DNA from: a virus
DNA: 39,925 nucleotides
Virus record (IMG/VR): IMGVR_UViG_3300042502_001789
Coordinates: 1 to 39,925 of that record
Reading direction: 5' to 3' (one strand)
The notes below the pieces were generated by a model. The model saw only the letters and a list, made by a program, of their open reading frames with translations. It had not been told where the DNA came from and ran no database searches. The translations under genes and the position numbers were made by a program. Below are positions 30,422-38,638 of the stretch, piece by piece. Position 1 is the stretch's first letter; each line of letters begins with the position of its first letter.

Positions 30422-31183
30422 ATGTTTAGAACCGATGGCTCCACACACTACTCCGGTGTGTTGAACGAACTTGAGACCATACGAGTAATGCAAAAGCTGA
30501 ATATCCTGAGCGAGGAAACTACACGACTCGGGGGCACTCGACACAAGGCCGACTGGGAGGATAGAGGGGTTTCCTACAGTGCCAAACACAAGTCTTGTTT
30601 GGGAAAAGGGTCTTTTGACTGGATCAATACAACACGTTTAGGAAAAAGCGACTCAGACAAAGTTAAAAACTTTCTCAGAAATGTTCACGAACTTTCCTGC
30701 AAGGTTGTGCCAAACGAAGCCAATACCGCAGTTGTGAAAACTGCACGGAGCCTTTTCTCGGACACCTCACGGGAACTTTTGGATGAATGGACCTCGGACA
30801 ACCTTTCTAATTTTCTGTCAGAACACCTTGTTGGACCCAACCGAAGTATGCAGTGTGTAATAACAGAATCCAGCAAGCGAAAGTTGTACATTTTTCCTGT
30901 GAGCAATCACCCTGCGGTCCGAATGCTGAAACAGGGGTACACTCCAAAGTTGAGTGGCACTGCAAAAGGTTCTCGTAAAATCACGTTTTGTAAGGGGTCG
31001 GACGAAGTAGAATCGGGACTTAGGCTTCGCCTAACGTTGAATAACGGTGTAAAGGCTCTCTTGGGGTTAGCTACGGACAAGGAAGGAAGGAAAAAGCACA
31101 GCAGCTTGGTTGCAAAACTTCAGCAGGACAACATAAAGCAGCTTGTTGAAAGGAGCGACGCCGAAGTTTACTTCTACGCTTAG
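30422..31183 (+). CDS. Possible PD-(D/E)XK-type nuclease
   Basis: 253 residues from ATG 30422 (GTG 30392 possible). A helix with E16/E18 is followed by GGTRHKADWEDRGVSYSAKHK, i.e. D44 and S53-A-K55. This resembles the core of restriction-like nucleases with Ser replacing the usual acidic residue, then GKGSFDWINTT. Basic patches lie in the C-terminal half (GTAKGSRKITFCKGSD). The assignment is tentative. A homing or degradative nuclease would fit the neighbourhood. Confidence 0.4.
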   Translation: MFRTDGSTHYSGVLNELETIRVMQKLNILSEETTRLGGTRHKADWEDRGVSYSAKHKSCLGKGSFDWINTTRLGKSDSDKVKNFLRNVHELSCKVVPNEANTAVVKTARSLFSDTSRELLDEWTSDNLSNFLSEHLVGPNRSMQCVITESSKRKLYIFPVSNHPAVRMLKQGYTPKLSGTAKGSRKITFCKGSDEVESGLRLRLTLNNGVKALLGLATDKEGRKKHSSLVAKLQQDNIKQLVERSDAEVYFYA

Positions 31184-31227
31184 TTATCCCAGTATAAGCC
31201 AGAGTTGGCCCGCTTGGTGAACACGGG

Positions 31228-31285
31228 TAACCGCCCTAGCCGAAGGGTTTACCCCCTTGCCTTTCCGTAAGGAAAGCGGTATAGT
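31228..31285 (+). promoter_or_regulatory. Promoter cassette copy 18
   Basis: GGTAACCGCCC and AAGGGTTTACCCCC arms, TTGCCT (31257-31262), 17-bp spacer with the dyad CTTTCC GTAA GGAAAG, TATAGT (31280-31285). The arms differ from the canonical copy yet pair perfectly. Confidence 0.9.
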
Positions 31286-31314
31286 TGCATTATAAGAACC
31301 TTCACCCCACCAAA

Positions 31315-31701
31315 ATGGTTGCTTGGTCCCACGACAGAGAATTCGGCTGCTACACGCTGAAACACCCGGAAGGAGCACCCGTAGTGAAAACTCCGCAGTC
31401 TCACCCGTACAGCTACGACCCTTTCACGATATGGAAGAATCGTGTAGAGCCTAAAAATGCCGTCTACTCCGACCGACTTCTGAGTTGGGATCGCAAAAGG
31501 CACGACGAGCTTTGCAAGAGACACTTCAAAAATCAAGGGCATAACTGGTCTCATCGCGATCCCGCACGAATTGAACGCTTTCTGAGAGATTACTTCGACA
31601 GTCCCGCACTGGTTCTTTGCGAAGTTATTCAAGGGTGCAATGTGAGCAATGGCTACCCTTATTGGGCCTTTCTTTACACTTCACCTGGACTTGAAGAATG
31701 A
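31315..31701 (+). CDS. Hypothetical protein
   Basis: 128 residues from ATG 31315 (TTG 31285 overlaps the promoter). It is basic and aromatic (WDRKRHDELCKRHFKNQGHN). No motif was recognised. Confidence 0.65.
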   Translation: MVAWSHDREFGCYTLKHPEGAPVVKTPQSHPYSYDPFTIWKNRVEPKNAVYSDRLLSWDRKRHDELCKRHFKNQGHNWSHRDPARIERFLRDYFDSPALVLCEVIQGCNVSNGYPYWAFLYTSPGLEE

Positions 31702-31906
31702 CACATCTGTTCCAGAGGCGGGAGATAGGGTTCGCCTGGAAGCTAGTGATGGTGCCCTTGTGATGTTCAAAGGGAGAGAGTCACATGGTACGCGGCAAGA
31801 GAGCCCTACAAGGGGCTTGAGGCAGAAGTTAATCTTTCGCTGGTGGGGCGGCAAGGGGGTGACACCTTTCACCAGGGCGGTTTCCCGCCTTGCCCCCTGC
31901 TGCTAA
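31691..31906 (+). other. Possible decayed or frameshifted ORF
   Basis: A frame from TTG 31691 reads TSVPEAGDRVRLEASDGALV, typical of a small beta protein, then becomes unconvincing after about 31780. The next frame there reads WYAAREPYKGLEAEVNLSLV. A shift near 31780-31786 would join them. It runs into cassette copy 19. Confidence 0.3.
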
Positions 31907-31919
31907 ACCACGCTATAGT
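31874..31919 (+). promoter_or_regulatory. Promoter cassette copy 19
   Basis: AGGGCGGTTTCCCGCC arm, TTGCCC (31890-31895), 18-bp spacer with weak dyad, TATAGT (31914-31919), AAATACAGCGAA leader. Confidence 0.8.
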
Positions 31920-31951
31920 AAATACAGCGAATCAGCTCACTCACTCCAAAA

Positions 31952-32224
31952 ATGAAGATCAACTTTCGCACCGAGTCATCGGTCAAACTTCAGAGGAAAT
32001 CCTGCGTTTCGTCCGTAGTCCCTCGTGTGGGAGAAACGATTGAGTTGCCTGCTCTAAAAGGGGGGGTGCCGTTTACGGCTGCGTACACAGTGAGCAAAGT
32101 AGTTTGGGAGATAAACGATTTCTACACGGACACAGATGACCTTCAAGTTACGGTCCACCTGGTTTTTCTCGGGTTTGAAGGACCCACGACCCAATCGCCA
32201 TTCCCATTCCCCCTTCCCGCATGA
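31952..32224 (+). CDS. Conserved small phage-type protein
   Basis: 90 residues. SSVVPRVGETIELP and VSKVVWEINDFYTD...LQVTVHLVF fit a beta-rich phage hypothetical family. It has a Pro/Phe-rich end and overlaps the next start by 4 nt (ATGA). Function unknown. Confidence 0.65.
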   Translation: MKINFRTESSVKLQRKSCVSSVVPRVGETIELPALKGGVPFTAAYTVSKVVWEINDFYTDTDDLQVTVHLVFLGFEGPTTQSPFPFPLPA

Positions 32225-32472
32225 ACACCGAAGCCATCGAAGCGGCTTGCAACGAAGCTTGCCGAGACATTGCAGGGCTGATACACTCCCGCAAGGCTTC
32301 AGGTAGGCCCTTACCAACATCTGAGGTTTTAGCGGTTGGGTTAGAGCGACTGCTTTCCCACGGGGTTTCACAGAAAGACTTGTGGAGCTGTGTAGATGCT
32401 TTGTTCAGGAGAGCCGAAGACCTAAAGTTCCAGAAAGCTTTGGATGGTGGCTCCTCCGAGGTAGGCCGGTAA
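32221..32472 (+). CDS. Hypothetical helical protein
   Basis: 83 residues, all-helical (AIEAACNEACRDIAGLIHSR, KDLWSCVDALFRRAEDLKFQ), coupled to the preceding gene by ATGA. No motif was recognised. Confidence 0.6.
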   Translation: MNTEAIEAACNEACRDIAGLIHSRKASGRPLPTSEVLAVGLERLLSHGVSQKDLWSCVDALFRRAEDLKFQKALDGGSSEVGR

Positions 32473-32484
32473 GTAGCTCCTTTC

Positions 32485-32529
32485 GGGGCGGTTTCCCGGC
32501 TTGTTTTTGCTCGGCAGCTAAGTTAAACT
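32485..32529 (+). promoter_or_regulatory. Promoter cassette copy 20 (degenerate)
   Basis: GGGGCGGTTTCCCGG arm, TTGTTT (32501-32506), 17-bp spacer (TTGC/GCAG), TAAACT (32524-32529), AATCACAG. It precedes the second HNH gene. Confidence 0.75.
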
Positions 32530-32565
32530 AATCACAGCCACCCGACCTCTCACCCTTGGCTCCCA

Positions 32566-33135
32566 ATGACTGAAACCACCAAAGTCTTTCAGTACAGGAT
32601 TCTTGAAGAGCGCCCCCTTGACCACTTGACCGAGTTTAAACATCACCCCCGTCTAACTGTTTTTTACCATAAAGGCACGACTTGCGTTCAGTGTAGTAAA
32701 ACAGGAACCCGACTTATTAAAGGTGAAGGTAGGAGTGGCCATCATTGGGATATTTACACTGATGACCTGTACCCAATCACTGTTGATCATATTATCCCCA
32801 AATCCCTTGGTGGCGGTGAGGAACTCGAAAATAAGCAACCAATGTGTGCGGGTTGCAACTTCAACAAAGGGAACGGGGTAGTAAGGCCAAGGAAGACAAG
32901 GAAGACAGAGCTACCACCAAACATGGTGAGTGTCCTCGACTTAGAAAACCCTGAGAAAGAAGTCGTAGGCAAGACGTTGTGGCGTAGGTCAGGGAAGTCG
33001 AGGACGATGAAACCCGTAGGAGAAGCTAGTTCCGTTGCCCCTAACCCGCATACCGGGGAAACCTCCGCAAAGTTAGTGGGAAACGACCGCACATTTCTCC
33101 ATCTTTCTTCGTTATACCTGTGCGTCACAGCTTAG
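32566..33135 (+). CDS. HNH endonuclease (paralogue of the 27256 product)
   Basis: 189 residues. Same residue positions as its paralogue: C40/C43, H75 (VDHIIPKSLGG), N89, C94/C97, N98. A 49-nt stretch over the HNH core is identical to the other gene (32829-32877 versus 27521-27569), and similarity ends abruptly right after it. The C-terminal 85 residues are unrelated (basic, RPRKTRKTELPPNM). Unlike its paralogue, this copy has a cassette promoter. Confidence 0.88.
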   Translation: MTETTKVFQYRILEERPLDHLTEFKHHPRLTVFYHKGTTCVQCSKTGTRLIKGEGRSGHHWDIYTDDLYPITVDHIIPKSLGGGEELENKQPMCAGCNFNKGNGVVRPRKTRKTELPPNMVSVLDLENPEKEVVGKTLWRRSGKSRTMKPVGEASSVAPNPHTGETSAKLVGNDRTFLHLSSLYLCVTA

Positions 33136-33138
33136 ACC

Positions 33139-33200
33139 GGTTAACCCCTTTGCTCCGGGGCGGTTTCCCCCTTGTTTCTGCGGTGCAGAAACGGTATAGT
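33139..33200 (+). promoter_or_regulatory. Promoter cassette copy 21 (two-arm form)
   Basis: ACCGGTTAACCCC and GGGGCGGTTTCCCCC arms, TTGTTT (33172-33177), 17-bp spacer with perfect TTTCTGC/GCAGAAA, TATAGT (33195-33200), TACTTCA. Confidence 0.9.
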
Positions 33201-33222
33201 TACTTCATTGACCTCCGACCCA

Positions 33223-33960
33223 ATGACCACCTTTCAGTTCTACGAAGTCGGCGGTTGCGTCCGAGATTCTCTCCTTGGCCTTTCAAGCAAGGACGTTGAC
33301 TTTTCCGTCGTTGCTCCCGAAGGTGCTTTCTTCACGGCAGATAGTGCCTTCCTGGCGCTGGAAGCCCAGCTTGCCGAACAAGGCTTTCAAATCTTCGAGT
33401 CTCGCCGTGAGTTCCTGACTATTCGGGCGCGGGTCCCGAAGGGCCATGAACTGGGAGCCCGCACCGTTGTCGCTGATTTCGTTCTAGCCCGCCGAGACGG
33501 CCCTTACAGCGATGGCAGGCGGCCAGACTGGGTCGCCCCTGGTTCACTGGAAGATGATTTGGCGAGGAGGGACTTTTCTGTAAACGCTCTCGCCCGAGGC
33601 GTGGACGGCACCCTGATAGACCTGTTCGGGGGTGAGGATGACTTGAACGCAGGTCTGCTGCGCTTTGTGGGTGACCCTACGAAGAGAATCGCTGAGGATG
33701 GCCTCCGTGTGATGCGTGGAATTCGCTTTCATGTAACCAAAGGTTTTGATATCGAGGCCGAAACCTGGAATGCCATCATCTCCGAATTCGCTGCTGAGAT
33801 GCTTTCGAAAGTTTCCGTCGAAAGGGTGCGCGAAGAGCTGAACAAAATGTTCCGTGCAAACACCCTGCACTCTCTTCGCTTGCTCGGTATGCTGCCTCAG
33901 CACACTCAAGAAGCAATCTTCCGCGATGGCCTTCGCCTCGATGCTACGATGGCTCAGTGA
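33223..33960 (+). CDS. tRNA nucleotidyltransferase/poly(A) polymerase family (CCA-adding type)
   Basis: 245 residues from ATG 33223. YEVGGCVRDSLLGLSSKDVD (7-26) is the class II nucleotidyltransferase signature with catalytic D24 and D26. DLARRDFSVNALARG and EDGLRVMRGIRF are the usual neck/head motifs for template-independent CCA addition. The protein lacks the C-terminal body and tail of bacterial enzymes (usually over 380 residues), so it is a minimal form. It could repair or mature host or phage tRNA 3' ends; specificity (CC, A or CCA) cannot be read. Confidence 0.85.
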   Translation: MTTFQFYEVGGCVRDSLLGLSSKDVDFSVVAPEGAFFTADSAFLALEAQLAEQGFQIFESRREFLTIRARVPKGHELGARTVVADFVLARRDGPYSDGRRPDWVAPGSLEDDLARRDFSVNALARGVDGTLIDLFGGEDDLNAGLLRFVGDPTKRIAEDGLRVMRGIRFHVTKGFDIEAETWNAIISEFAAEMLSKVSVERVREELNKMFRANTLHSLRLLGMLPQHTQEAIFRDGLRLDATMAQ

Positions 33961-33983
33961 GGTCCTTGCGAACCGCTTTTAAA

Positions 33984-34028
33984 AGGGCGGTTTACCCCCT
34001 TGCCTTTCCGATAAGAAAGCGGTATAGT
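33984..34028 (+). promoter_or_regulatory. Promoter cassette copy 22
   Basis: AAGGGCGGTTTACCCC arm, TTGCCT (34000-34005), 17-bp spacer with CTTTC/GAAAG dyad, TATAGT (34023-34028), TAGTATGGAAGG. Confidence 0.85.
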
Positions 34029-34057
34029 TAGTATGGAAGGTGAACAACCCCGAACCA

Positions 34058-34234
34058 ATGAAAAATCCCCGAACATCAACTCGTTTCTCACGCTGGCTAG
34101 AGGAGATTCAAGATCTGCAAAAGGCTAAGTATCTTCTTCTGTCGGTATGGCTAGCTGACAGAGTGGAGGGAAGACTTCCTCTGGAGTTAATAAGGGAACT
34201 TGACGATTACTTCGAACTTAACGAGGACGAATGA
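34058..34234 (+). CDS. Hypothetical small helical protein
   Basis: 58 residues from ATG 34058 (GTG 34040 possible). A basic start (KNPRTSTRFSRWLEEIQDL) is followed by an acidic end. It overlaps the next gene by 4 nt. Confidence 0.6.
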   Translation: MKNPRTSTRFSRWLEEIQDLQKAKYLLLSVWLADRVEGRLPLELIRELDDYFELNEDE

Positions 34235-34749
34235 TGAGGCCAGTACTTCTTGGGTCCATTCACCTCGACAACGACGTTGTAGTGAGGCACATGATCAAAG
34301 AACTTCAGCAGACTGACACTGGCAGCCTGGATAACGTCGTTCCTTTAAAAGGAGTGTACGATAGCATAGGAGAAATGCTAAAAAAGCGTGCTGCTCTTTC
34401 GGGGTTTAAGCCACGGAGGTCAGAGTTATACGGCTCAGGGTCGATTTTACCGATTGTAGGGTCAATTGGGTTGCACACGGACCCCGGACTCGGAAATGTA
34501 CTGTGTTGGCTTTTGTACTCTGACTTCCCAAGCCACATCTGTCAGCACAAGGGTATGACTTCGAACGGTTCTTATCAACGACCTAAACCTGAGCTAATAA
34601 CCTCTCACGGGTCGCTCACGGTGAGCCAAGGCGAGTTTTTTGTCTTCAACGCCAATAACCGCCACGCATGGGTATCGAACACTCGCTGTGTGCTTGCTCA
34701 GATTCCCGTATCAAAACTCCCCCCGAAACCCCAAAGTTCCAAACCATGA
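34231..34749 (+). CDS. Probable 2-oxoglutarate/Fe(II)-dependent oxygenase
   Basis: 172 residues. IGLHTDPGLGN supplies H82-x-D84, and NRHAWVSNTR supplies the distal H145, a spacing usual for the double-stranded beta-helix iron site. GEFFVFNANNRHAW is a typical strand before the second histidine. Such phage enzymes may modify proteins or nucleotides. The substrate is unknown and the 2OG-binding Arg (R150 or nearby) is only a guess. Its TGA overlaps the ATG of the truncated ligase start. Confidence 0.55.
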   Translation: MMRPVLLGSIHLDNDVVVRHMIKELQQTDTGSLDNVVPLKGVYDSIGEMLKKRAALSGFKPRRSELYGSGSILPIVGSIGLHTDPGLGNVLCWLLYSDFPSHICQHKGMTSNGSYQRPKPELITSHGSLTVSQGEFFVFNANNRHAWVSNTRCVLAQIPVSKLPPKPQSSKP

Positions 34750-34835
34750 CCATCGTACACAGCACTCCTGTCCTTCAGTCTACCACTCGCACAGGGAGAG
34801 GAAAGTTCTGGCAAGAGTGTGTGGCAAACATCTGA
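34746..34835 (+). pseudogene. Duplicated 5' fragment of the DNA ligase gene
   Basis: 29 codons. The first 23 (MTIVHSTPVLQSTTRTGRGK and following FWQ) match the start of the ligase ORF at 35837 (MNIVYSTPVLQSTTRIGKVK, FWQ). Similarity then ends and a stop follows. The ATGA overlap with the oxygenase gene suggests this was the original ligase start before a homing endonuclease gene was inserted. Confidence 0.75.
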
Positions 34836-34890
34836 GATACTAATTGTCTCCACCTAGGCAGGGTAAGTAATATAGAGCTAATTACATAAA

Positions 34891-35760
34891 ATGCAACCAA
34901 GAGTATATGTGTACAGAATAACATTTGAGGAAGTTCCGAATTTTTATCATGGGTGGCATAAAGAAAAAATTTATGATGAACTTTATATGGGTTCCCCTAT
35001 AACCTGTAGAGATCTTTGGGAACTTTACACCCCTAAGAAAGAGATACTAAAAGAGTTTGACTATTCTGATGAGGGGATGTGGGAGGCTCTAAGCTATGAA
35101 GACAAGCTGATAGAAGAGAACTGGCTTAATCCCTTAGCTCTTAATAGGAGCCGAGGGGGTTTTATGCACCCATGTTTATTGCAGCAGATGTGGAAGGATC
35201 AGAAGTATAGGACTAAGAAATCAGAGCAAGTTCGATCCCAAATGATAGATCAGTGGAAGGATCCAGAGTTCAGAAGAAAGATGGCTTACCACAGACAGAA
35301 CAACGGACACATGGAAAGATGGAGAAATACCCTGGAAACTCTGAAGGATAACTCCGAACACTGGGAAAGAATGTCTATCTTAATGTCAGAAATGACTAAA
35401 AATAGGTGGGAAGACCCGGGATTCCGGGAAAGAATTTCCTCTGCTGCTAGAGAACAAATGCTGGAGCAGTGGAAAGACCCTGTCTTCAGGGGAAAAAGAT
35501 CACAGGACAGCTCAGGGGAAAGAAACTCTCAGTACGGTACCATGTGGGTAACAGATGGAACTCCGGAGGGTAACAGAAAAATTAACCAGGGTGATGAGGT
35601 GCCCGTTGGTTTCTTTAGGGGGAGAACCTTTAATTCGGGGGAAGAGAACCCTAATTTTGGGAAAATGTGGATAACGGATGACACTAAAGAAGGTAGTAGG
35701 ATGGTACCTAAAGATTCAGACATACCTGAGGGGTTTAGAAAAGGCAGAGTTAGGGGTTAA
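34891..35760 (+). CDS. GIY-YIG homing endonuclease (Seg-like, NUMOD3 repeats)
   Basis: 289 residues. The N-terminus has the degenerate GIY-YIG pattern VYVYRI (5-10) and FYHGWH (18-23), then KEILKEFDYSDEGMWEALSY with a Glu-rich helix (EDKLIEEN). The middle carries four 'W+DPxFR' repeats (about 101, 121, 172, 194). The C-terminus has two NUMOD3-like motifs (ERNSQYGTMW about 210; EENPNFGKMW about 251) that bind DNA in related enzymes. Codon use is AT-richer than its neighbours (many AGA, ATA), as for recently acquired mobile genes. It lies between two copies of the ligase start. Confidence 0.8.
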   Translation: MQPRVYVYRITFEEVPNFYHGWHKEKIYDELYMGSPITCRDLWELYTPKKEILKEFDYSDEGMWEALSYEDKLIEENWLNPLALNRSRGGFMHPCLLQQMWKDQKYRTKKSEQVRSQMIDQWKDPEFRRKMAYHRQNNGHMERWRNTLETLKDNSEHWERMSILMSEMTKNRWEDPGFRERISSAAREQMLEQWKDPVFRGKRSQDSSGERNSQYGTMWVTDGTPEGNRKINQGDEVPVGFFRGRTFNSGEENPNFGKMWITDDTKEGSRMVPKDSDIPEGFRKGRVRG

Positions 35761-35836
35761 AAAATTGTGAACTCCCCTTGAAACAACTTGCCCTCAGCTG
35801 TACCCCCTTGGCACTAAATATTAACTGAAAAAAGAA

Positions 35837-36965
35837 ATGAACATAGTTTATAGCACCCCTGTCCTACAGTCAACAACTCGCATCGGCAAGGTCAAGTTTT
35901 GGCAAGGTCACGTTCTTTGTGATGACCGGGGGCAGTGGTTCACACAGTCGTCGTACTGGCAAACCAATAACGATAGCTCTTCCTCAGTGATTCAGTTTAG
36001 TGATCCTTACTACGTTTGCGGCAAGAATATAGGCAGGTCTAACGAGACCTCCTCCGAGACTCAAGTTTACCTTGAAATCGAACGTGACTTTAAAAAGCAA
36101 GCAGATAAAGGTTACTCGGAGACTGGAAAAAAGTCAAAGGTTCTCCCACTGCCCATGTTGGCTCACAAGTTCTCGGAAAAAGGACACAAGGTTATCTGGC
36201 CTGCTTTCGTTCAACCTAAACTGAACGGACAACGGATGCTACTTGACAATAATGGGGGGGTGGTCTCGCGGCGGCAAAGAAATCATTCCAGAGTGCATTG
36301 CTCACATCAAAGATGAGATTGGGCTATTACCTGACGGTGTGATTCTAGACGGAGAACTCATTCTGCCGGGAAACCTTCTGCTGCAAAAAACAATGACGGC
36401 TATCAAAAAGTTTCGACCAGAGTTGTCCCCCACTCTCGTATACTGGGTATACGACATTGTTGACCCCTCTAAGACATTCTCGGAAAGGTTTAGCTTGTTG
36501 AGAAACATTCTTGTCCTTGACAAAGAGCATGTGAAAGTCACACCTACGAAGACGGTGGGCAACGCTGCCGAAGTAATGGCCTACCACGAACATTTCGTTC
36601 GCCTCAGATTCGAGGGTTCCATGGTTCGCTTTGACTTGGAAGGTTACGACATTGGCCACCGCAACAACCAACTCCAGAAAGTGAAAGATTTCGTTGACGG
36701 CGAGTTTGAGGTTCTCGATATTGTGGAAGGCGGAGGCAGGTTCAAAGGTGCTGCAATTTTCGAGTGCCGTGCCACCACCACGGAAACGTTCACGGTAGTT
36801 CCTGAAGGCGACATGGATTACCGCAGAGACCTATACAATAGGCGAGAGGAGATCCTATCTACAACAAAGTACCTTACCGTCAGGTATCAAGAACTGAGCA
36901 AGGACGGCGTTCCAATCTTTCCCGTTGGGGTCTCCCTGCGAGAAACGCAGACGGAGGGTTTCTGA
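35837..36965 (+). pseudogene. ATP-dependent DNA ligase, frameshifted at a G7 run
   Basis: Two frames together encode about 375 residues. The first (35837-36316) has a phage-ligase N-terminal domain (KFWQGHVLCDD, CGKNIGRSNET) and motif I with nucleophile K128 (QPKLNGQRM). The second (entered at 36249-36255) has the SRGGKEI segment, motif III (ILDGELI), motif IV (EGSMVRF) and motif V (QKVKDF), ending at 36965. Removing one G restores continuity (LLDNNGGWSRGGKEI). An internal ATG at 36243 would give only the second part, without the nucleophile. Sealing activity therefore needs frameshifting, or the extra G is an error. Confidence 0.85.
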
Positions 36966-36971
36966 TAGGCT

Positions 36972-37037
36972 AGGGCGGTTAACCGCCCAAACCGAACGGT
37001 TTCCCGACTTGTTTTCCCGAGAGGAAAGCGCTATAAT
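36972..37037 (+). promoter_or_regulatory. Promoter cassette copy 23
   Basis: Perfect palindrome GGGCGGTTAACCGCCC (36973-36988), second arm GAACGGTTTCCCG, TTGTTT (37009-37014), 17-bp spacer with TTTCC/GGAAA dyad, TATAAT (37032-37037). Confidence 0.9.
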
Positions 37038-37076
37038 AGGTTTATGCAAACAGGCCTGAGTACATCCTGATAAAAC

Positions 37077-37319
37077 ATGAGAGATACCCAAAGTAGCGTC
37101 CATACAACACACTGCTGTCGCAAATGTGGCTGCAAGTACTTTGACCCTGACTGTCCAGTTGAACTTGGTGTACTGGAAGCTGAGTATGACTGCGAGGATT
37201 GTCAGGGGCGAGAAGAAGAGCTACGAGAGCAATTTTCCAAAATGGACTTTCACGAGTTGTCACAAACTCTACACTTACTCCACAGTTTCATAGATGCTAA
37301 GACCAATGAACGAAGATAA
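37077..37319 (+). CDS. Small zinc-binding-type protein
   Basis: 80 residues. HCCRKCGCKYFDPDCPV and YDCEDCQG form a four-cysteine zinc ribbon, then an acidic helix. It overlaps the next gene by 14 nt. A small nucleic-acid or protein adaptor is plausible. Confidence 0.65.
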   Translation: MRDTQSSVHTTHCCRKCGCKYFDPDCPVELGVLEAEYDCEDCQGREEELREQFSKMDFHELSQTLHLLHSFIDAKTNERR

Positions 37320-37641
37320 ACTGGGCGAAGTCTCAGACGGTTACCACACCTTTGACGAACTTTACGAGCACAGGCACAGCCTGTTCCTTGCCCTGATGCG
37401 TTGCCTGCCTTACTGCTCCTGGCTCAGCCGTTGGCACGATGATGGAACTTTCTTCGAAGGTATGTTCATTTGCGGCATCGACTTACCTCGCGCAGGCGGC
37501 ACAGTAACGTACCACCTTCCAGAGAGGCTCTGGGCTACAGCGGTGGCCACAGGTGCGAAGAAACTAGAAAGAGCGCCTAAATGGGACGGTCACACCTCAG
37601 ACGATGTTGTCTCTCGTTTGATCCACTTCGCAACTTTCTAG
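37306..37641 (+). CDS. Conserved phage protein (SDGYHTFDELYEHR family)
   Basis: 111 residues from ATG 37306. SDGYHTFDELYEHRHSLFLA, WLSRWHDDGTFFEGMFICGI, TYHLPERLW and KWDGHTSDDVVSRL are the signature blocks of a conserved phage family of unknown function seen in many large phages. Confidence 0.78.
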   Translation: MNEDKLGEVSDGYHTFDELYEHRHSLFLALMRCLPYCSWLSRWHDDGTFFEGMFICGIDLPRAGGTVTYHLPERLWATAVATGAKKLERAPKWDGHTSDDVVSRLIHFATF

Positions 37642-37717
37642 CTCAGCAGAGTATCCCGACGGTTTAGCACAGAAAAAGTTCAGATTAACAAAACCCAAAG
37701 CAACACATTAAACAGCA

Positions 37718-38608
37718 ATGAGTCATTTCACAGTTATGGTTATTGGCCCCGACCCCGAGGCCCAACTTGCACCGTACCACGAGTTTGAGTGCACAGGAGT
37801 AGACGATGAATATGTCCAGGATGTTGACACCACAGAGGATGTCCTCAGCCGCTTAACAATAGCGGGTGTAGACGGTAAGACGGAAACTTTGCAGGAAGCT
37901 CTTGAGTACGAGGGTCTCGAAAATAGGGTTGTTGGGGACTTATCTGAAGTTGAGACGGAGGGGGACCACAAGTACGGCTGGGTCCTTGTTCAAGGCGGTC
38001 AGTTAGTGAAAGCTGTGAGGAGAACCAATCCGAACGCAAAGTGGGACTGGTACCAAGTTGGCGGGCGATGGACTGGCTTCCTTAAGCTAAAGCCCGGTGC
38101 AAAGGGGAGCGTCGGTGAACCAGGGCTAATGACACAACCTGCCTCGGTTGGTAGGGCAGACGCGGCACTTTTCGGCGACATAGACATTGAGGGAATGCGC
38201 CATGACGCCGGAGAAGAAGCCTCTGAGCGTTGGATTCGTGCTCGAAAGGTAGCACCGGAACCTTGGGAGAGTTGGGGGTCTGTTCGAAACCGATTCGACT
38301 CCCTTGACGATGCGCGAGAGTTTTACGACGGTCAAAATGCCGTTAAAGCTTTGACTCGTGAGCAATTTTGGGACAGAAAGGACCAGTTTCTAACTGACCA
38401 TGACACCTATGTCGAAGACGCACGGAACGCCGCGTTGACAACTTTTGCAGTCATCTACCAAGGAACCTGGCACGAGCGTGGAGAAATGGGATTGTTTGGG
38501 TGTGTCTCCGACGAGAAAGAAAAAGGTGTTTGGGCAGAAACCGTTGAGGGAATTCTGAGCAAGCTTACGCCCACCGATTTAGTCACAATTGTTGACTGTC
38601 ACATTTAA
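37718..38608 (+). CDS. Conserved phage protein (MSHFTV family)
   Basis: 296 residues. MSHFTVMVIGPDPEAQLAPY, HEFECTGVDDEYVQDVD and NPNAKWDWYQVGGRWTGFL are typical of a phage protein family of unknown function. The C-terminal part has WHERGEMGLFGCVSDEKE. Length agrees with family members I know. Confidence 0.78.
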   Translation: MSHFTVMVIGPDPEAQLAPYHEFECTGVDDEYVQDVDTTEDVLSRLTIAGVDGKTETLQEALEYEGLENRVVGDLSEVETEGDHKYGWVLVQGGQLVKAVRRTNPNAKWDWYQVGGRWTGFLKLKPGAKGSVGEPGLMTQPASVGRADAALFGDIDIEGMRHDAGEEASERWIRARKVAPEPWESWGSVRNRFDSLDDAREFYDGQNAVKALTREQFWDRKDQFLTDHDTYVEDARNAALTTFAVIYQGTWHERGEMGLFGCVSDEKEKGVWAETVEGILSKLTPTDLVTIVDCHI

Positions 38609-38638
38609 CCCCGCGTCTGCCATACAAAAACACAAGGC

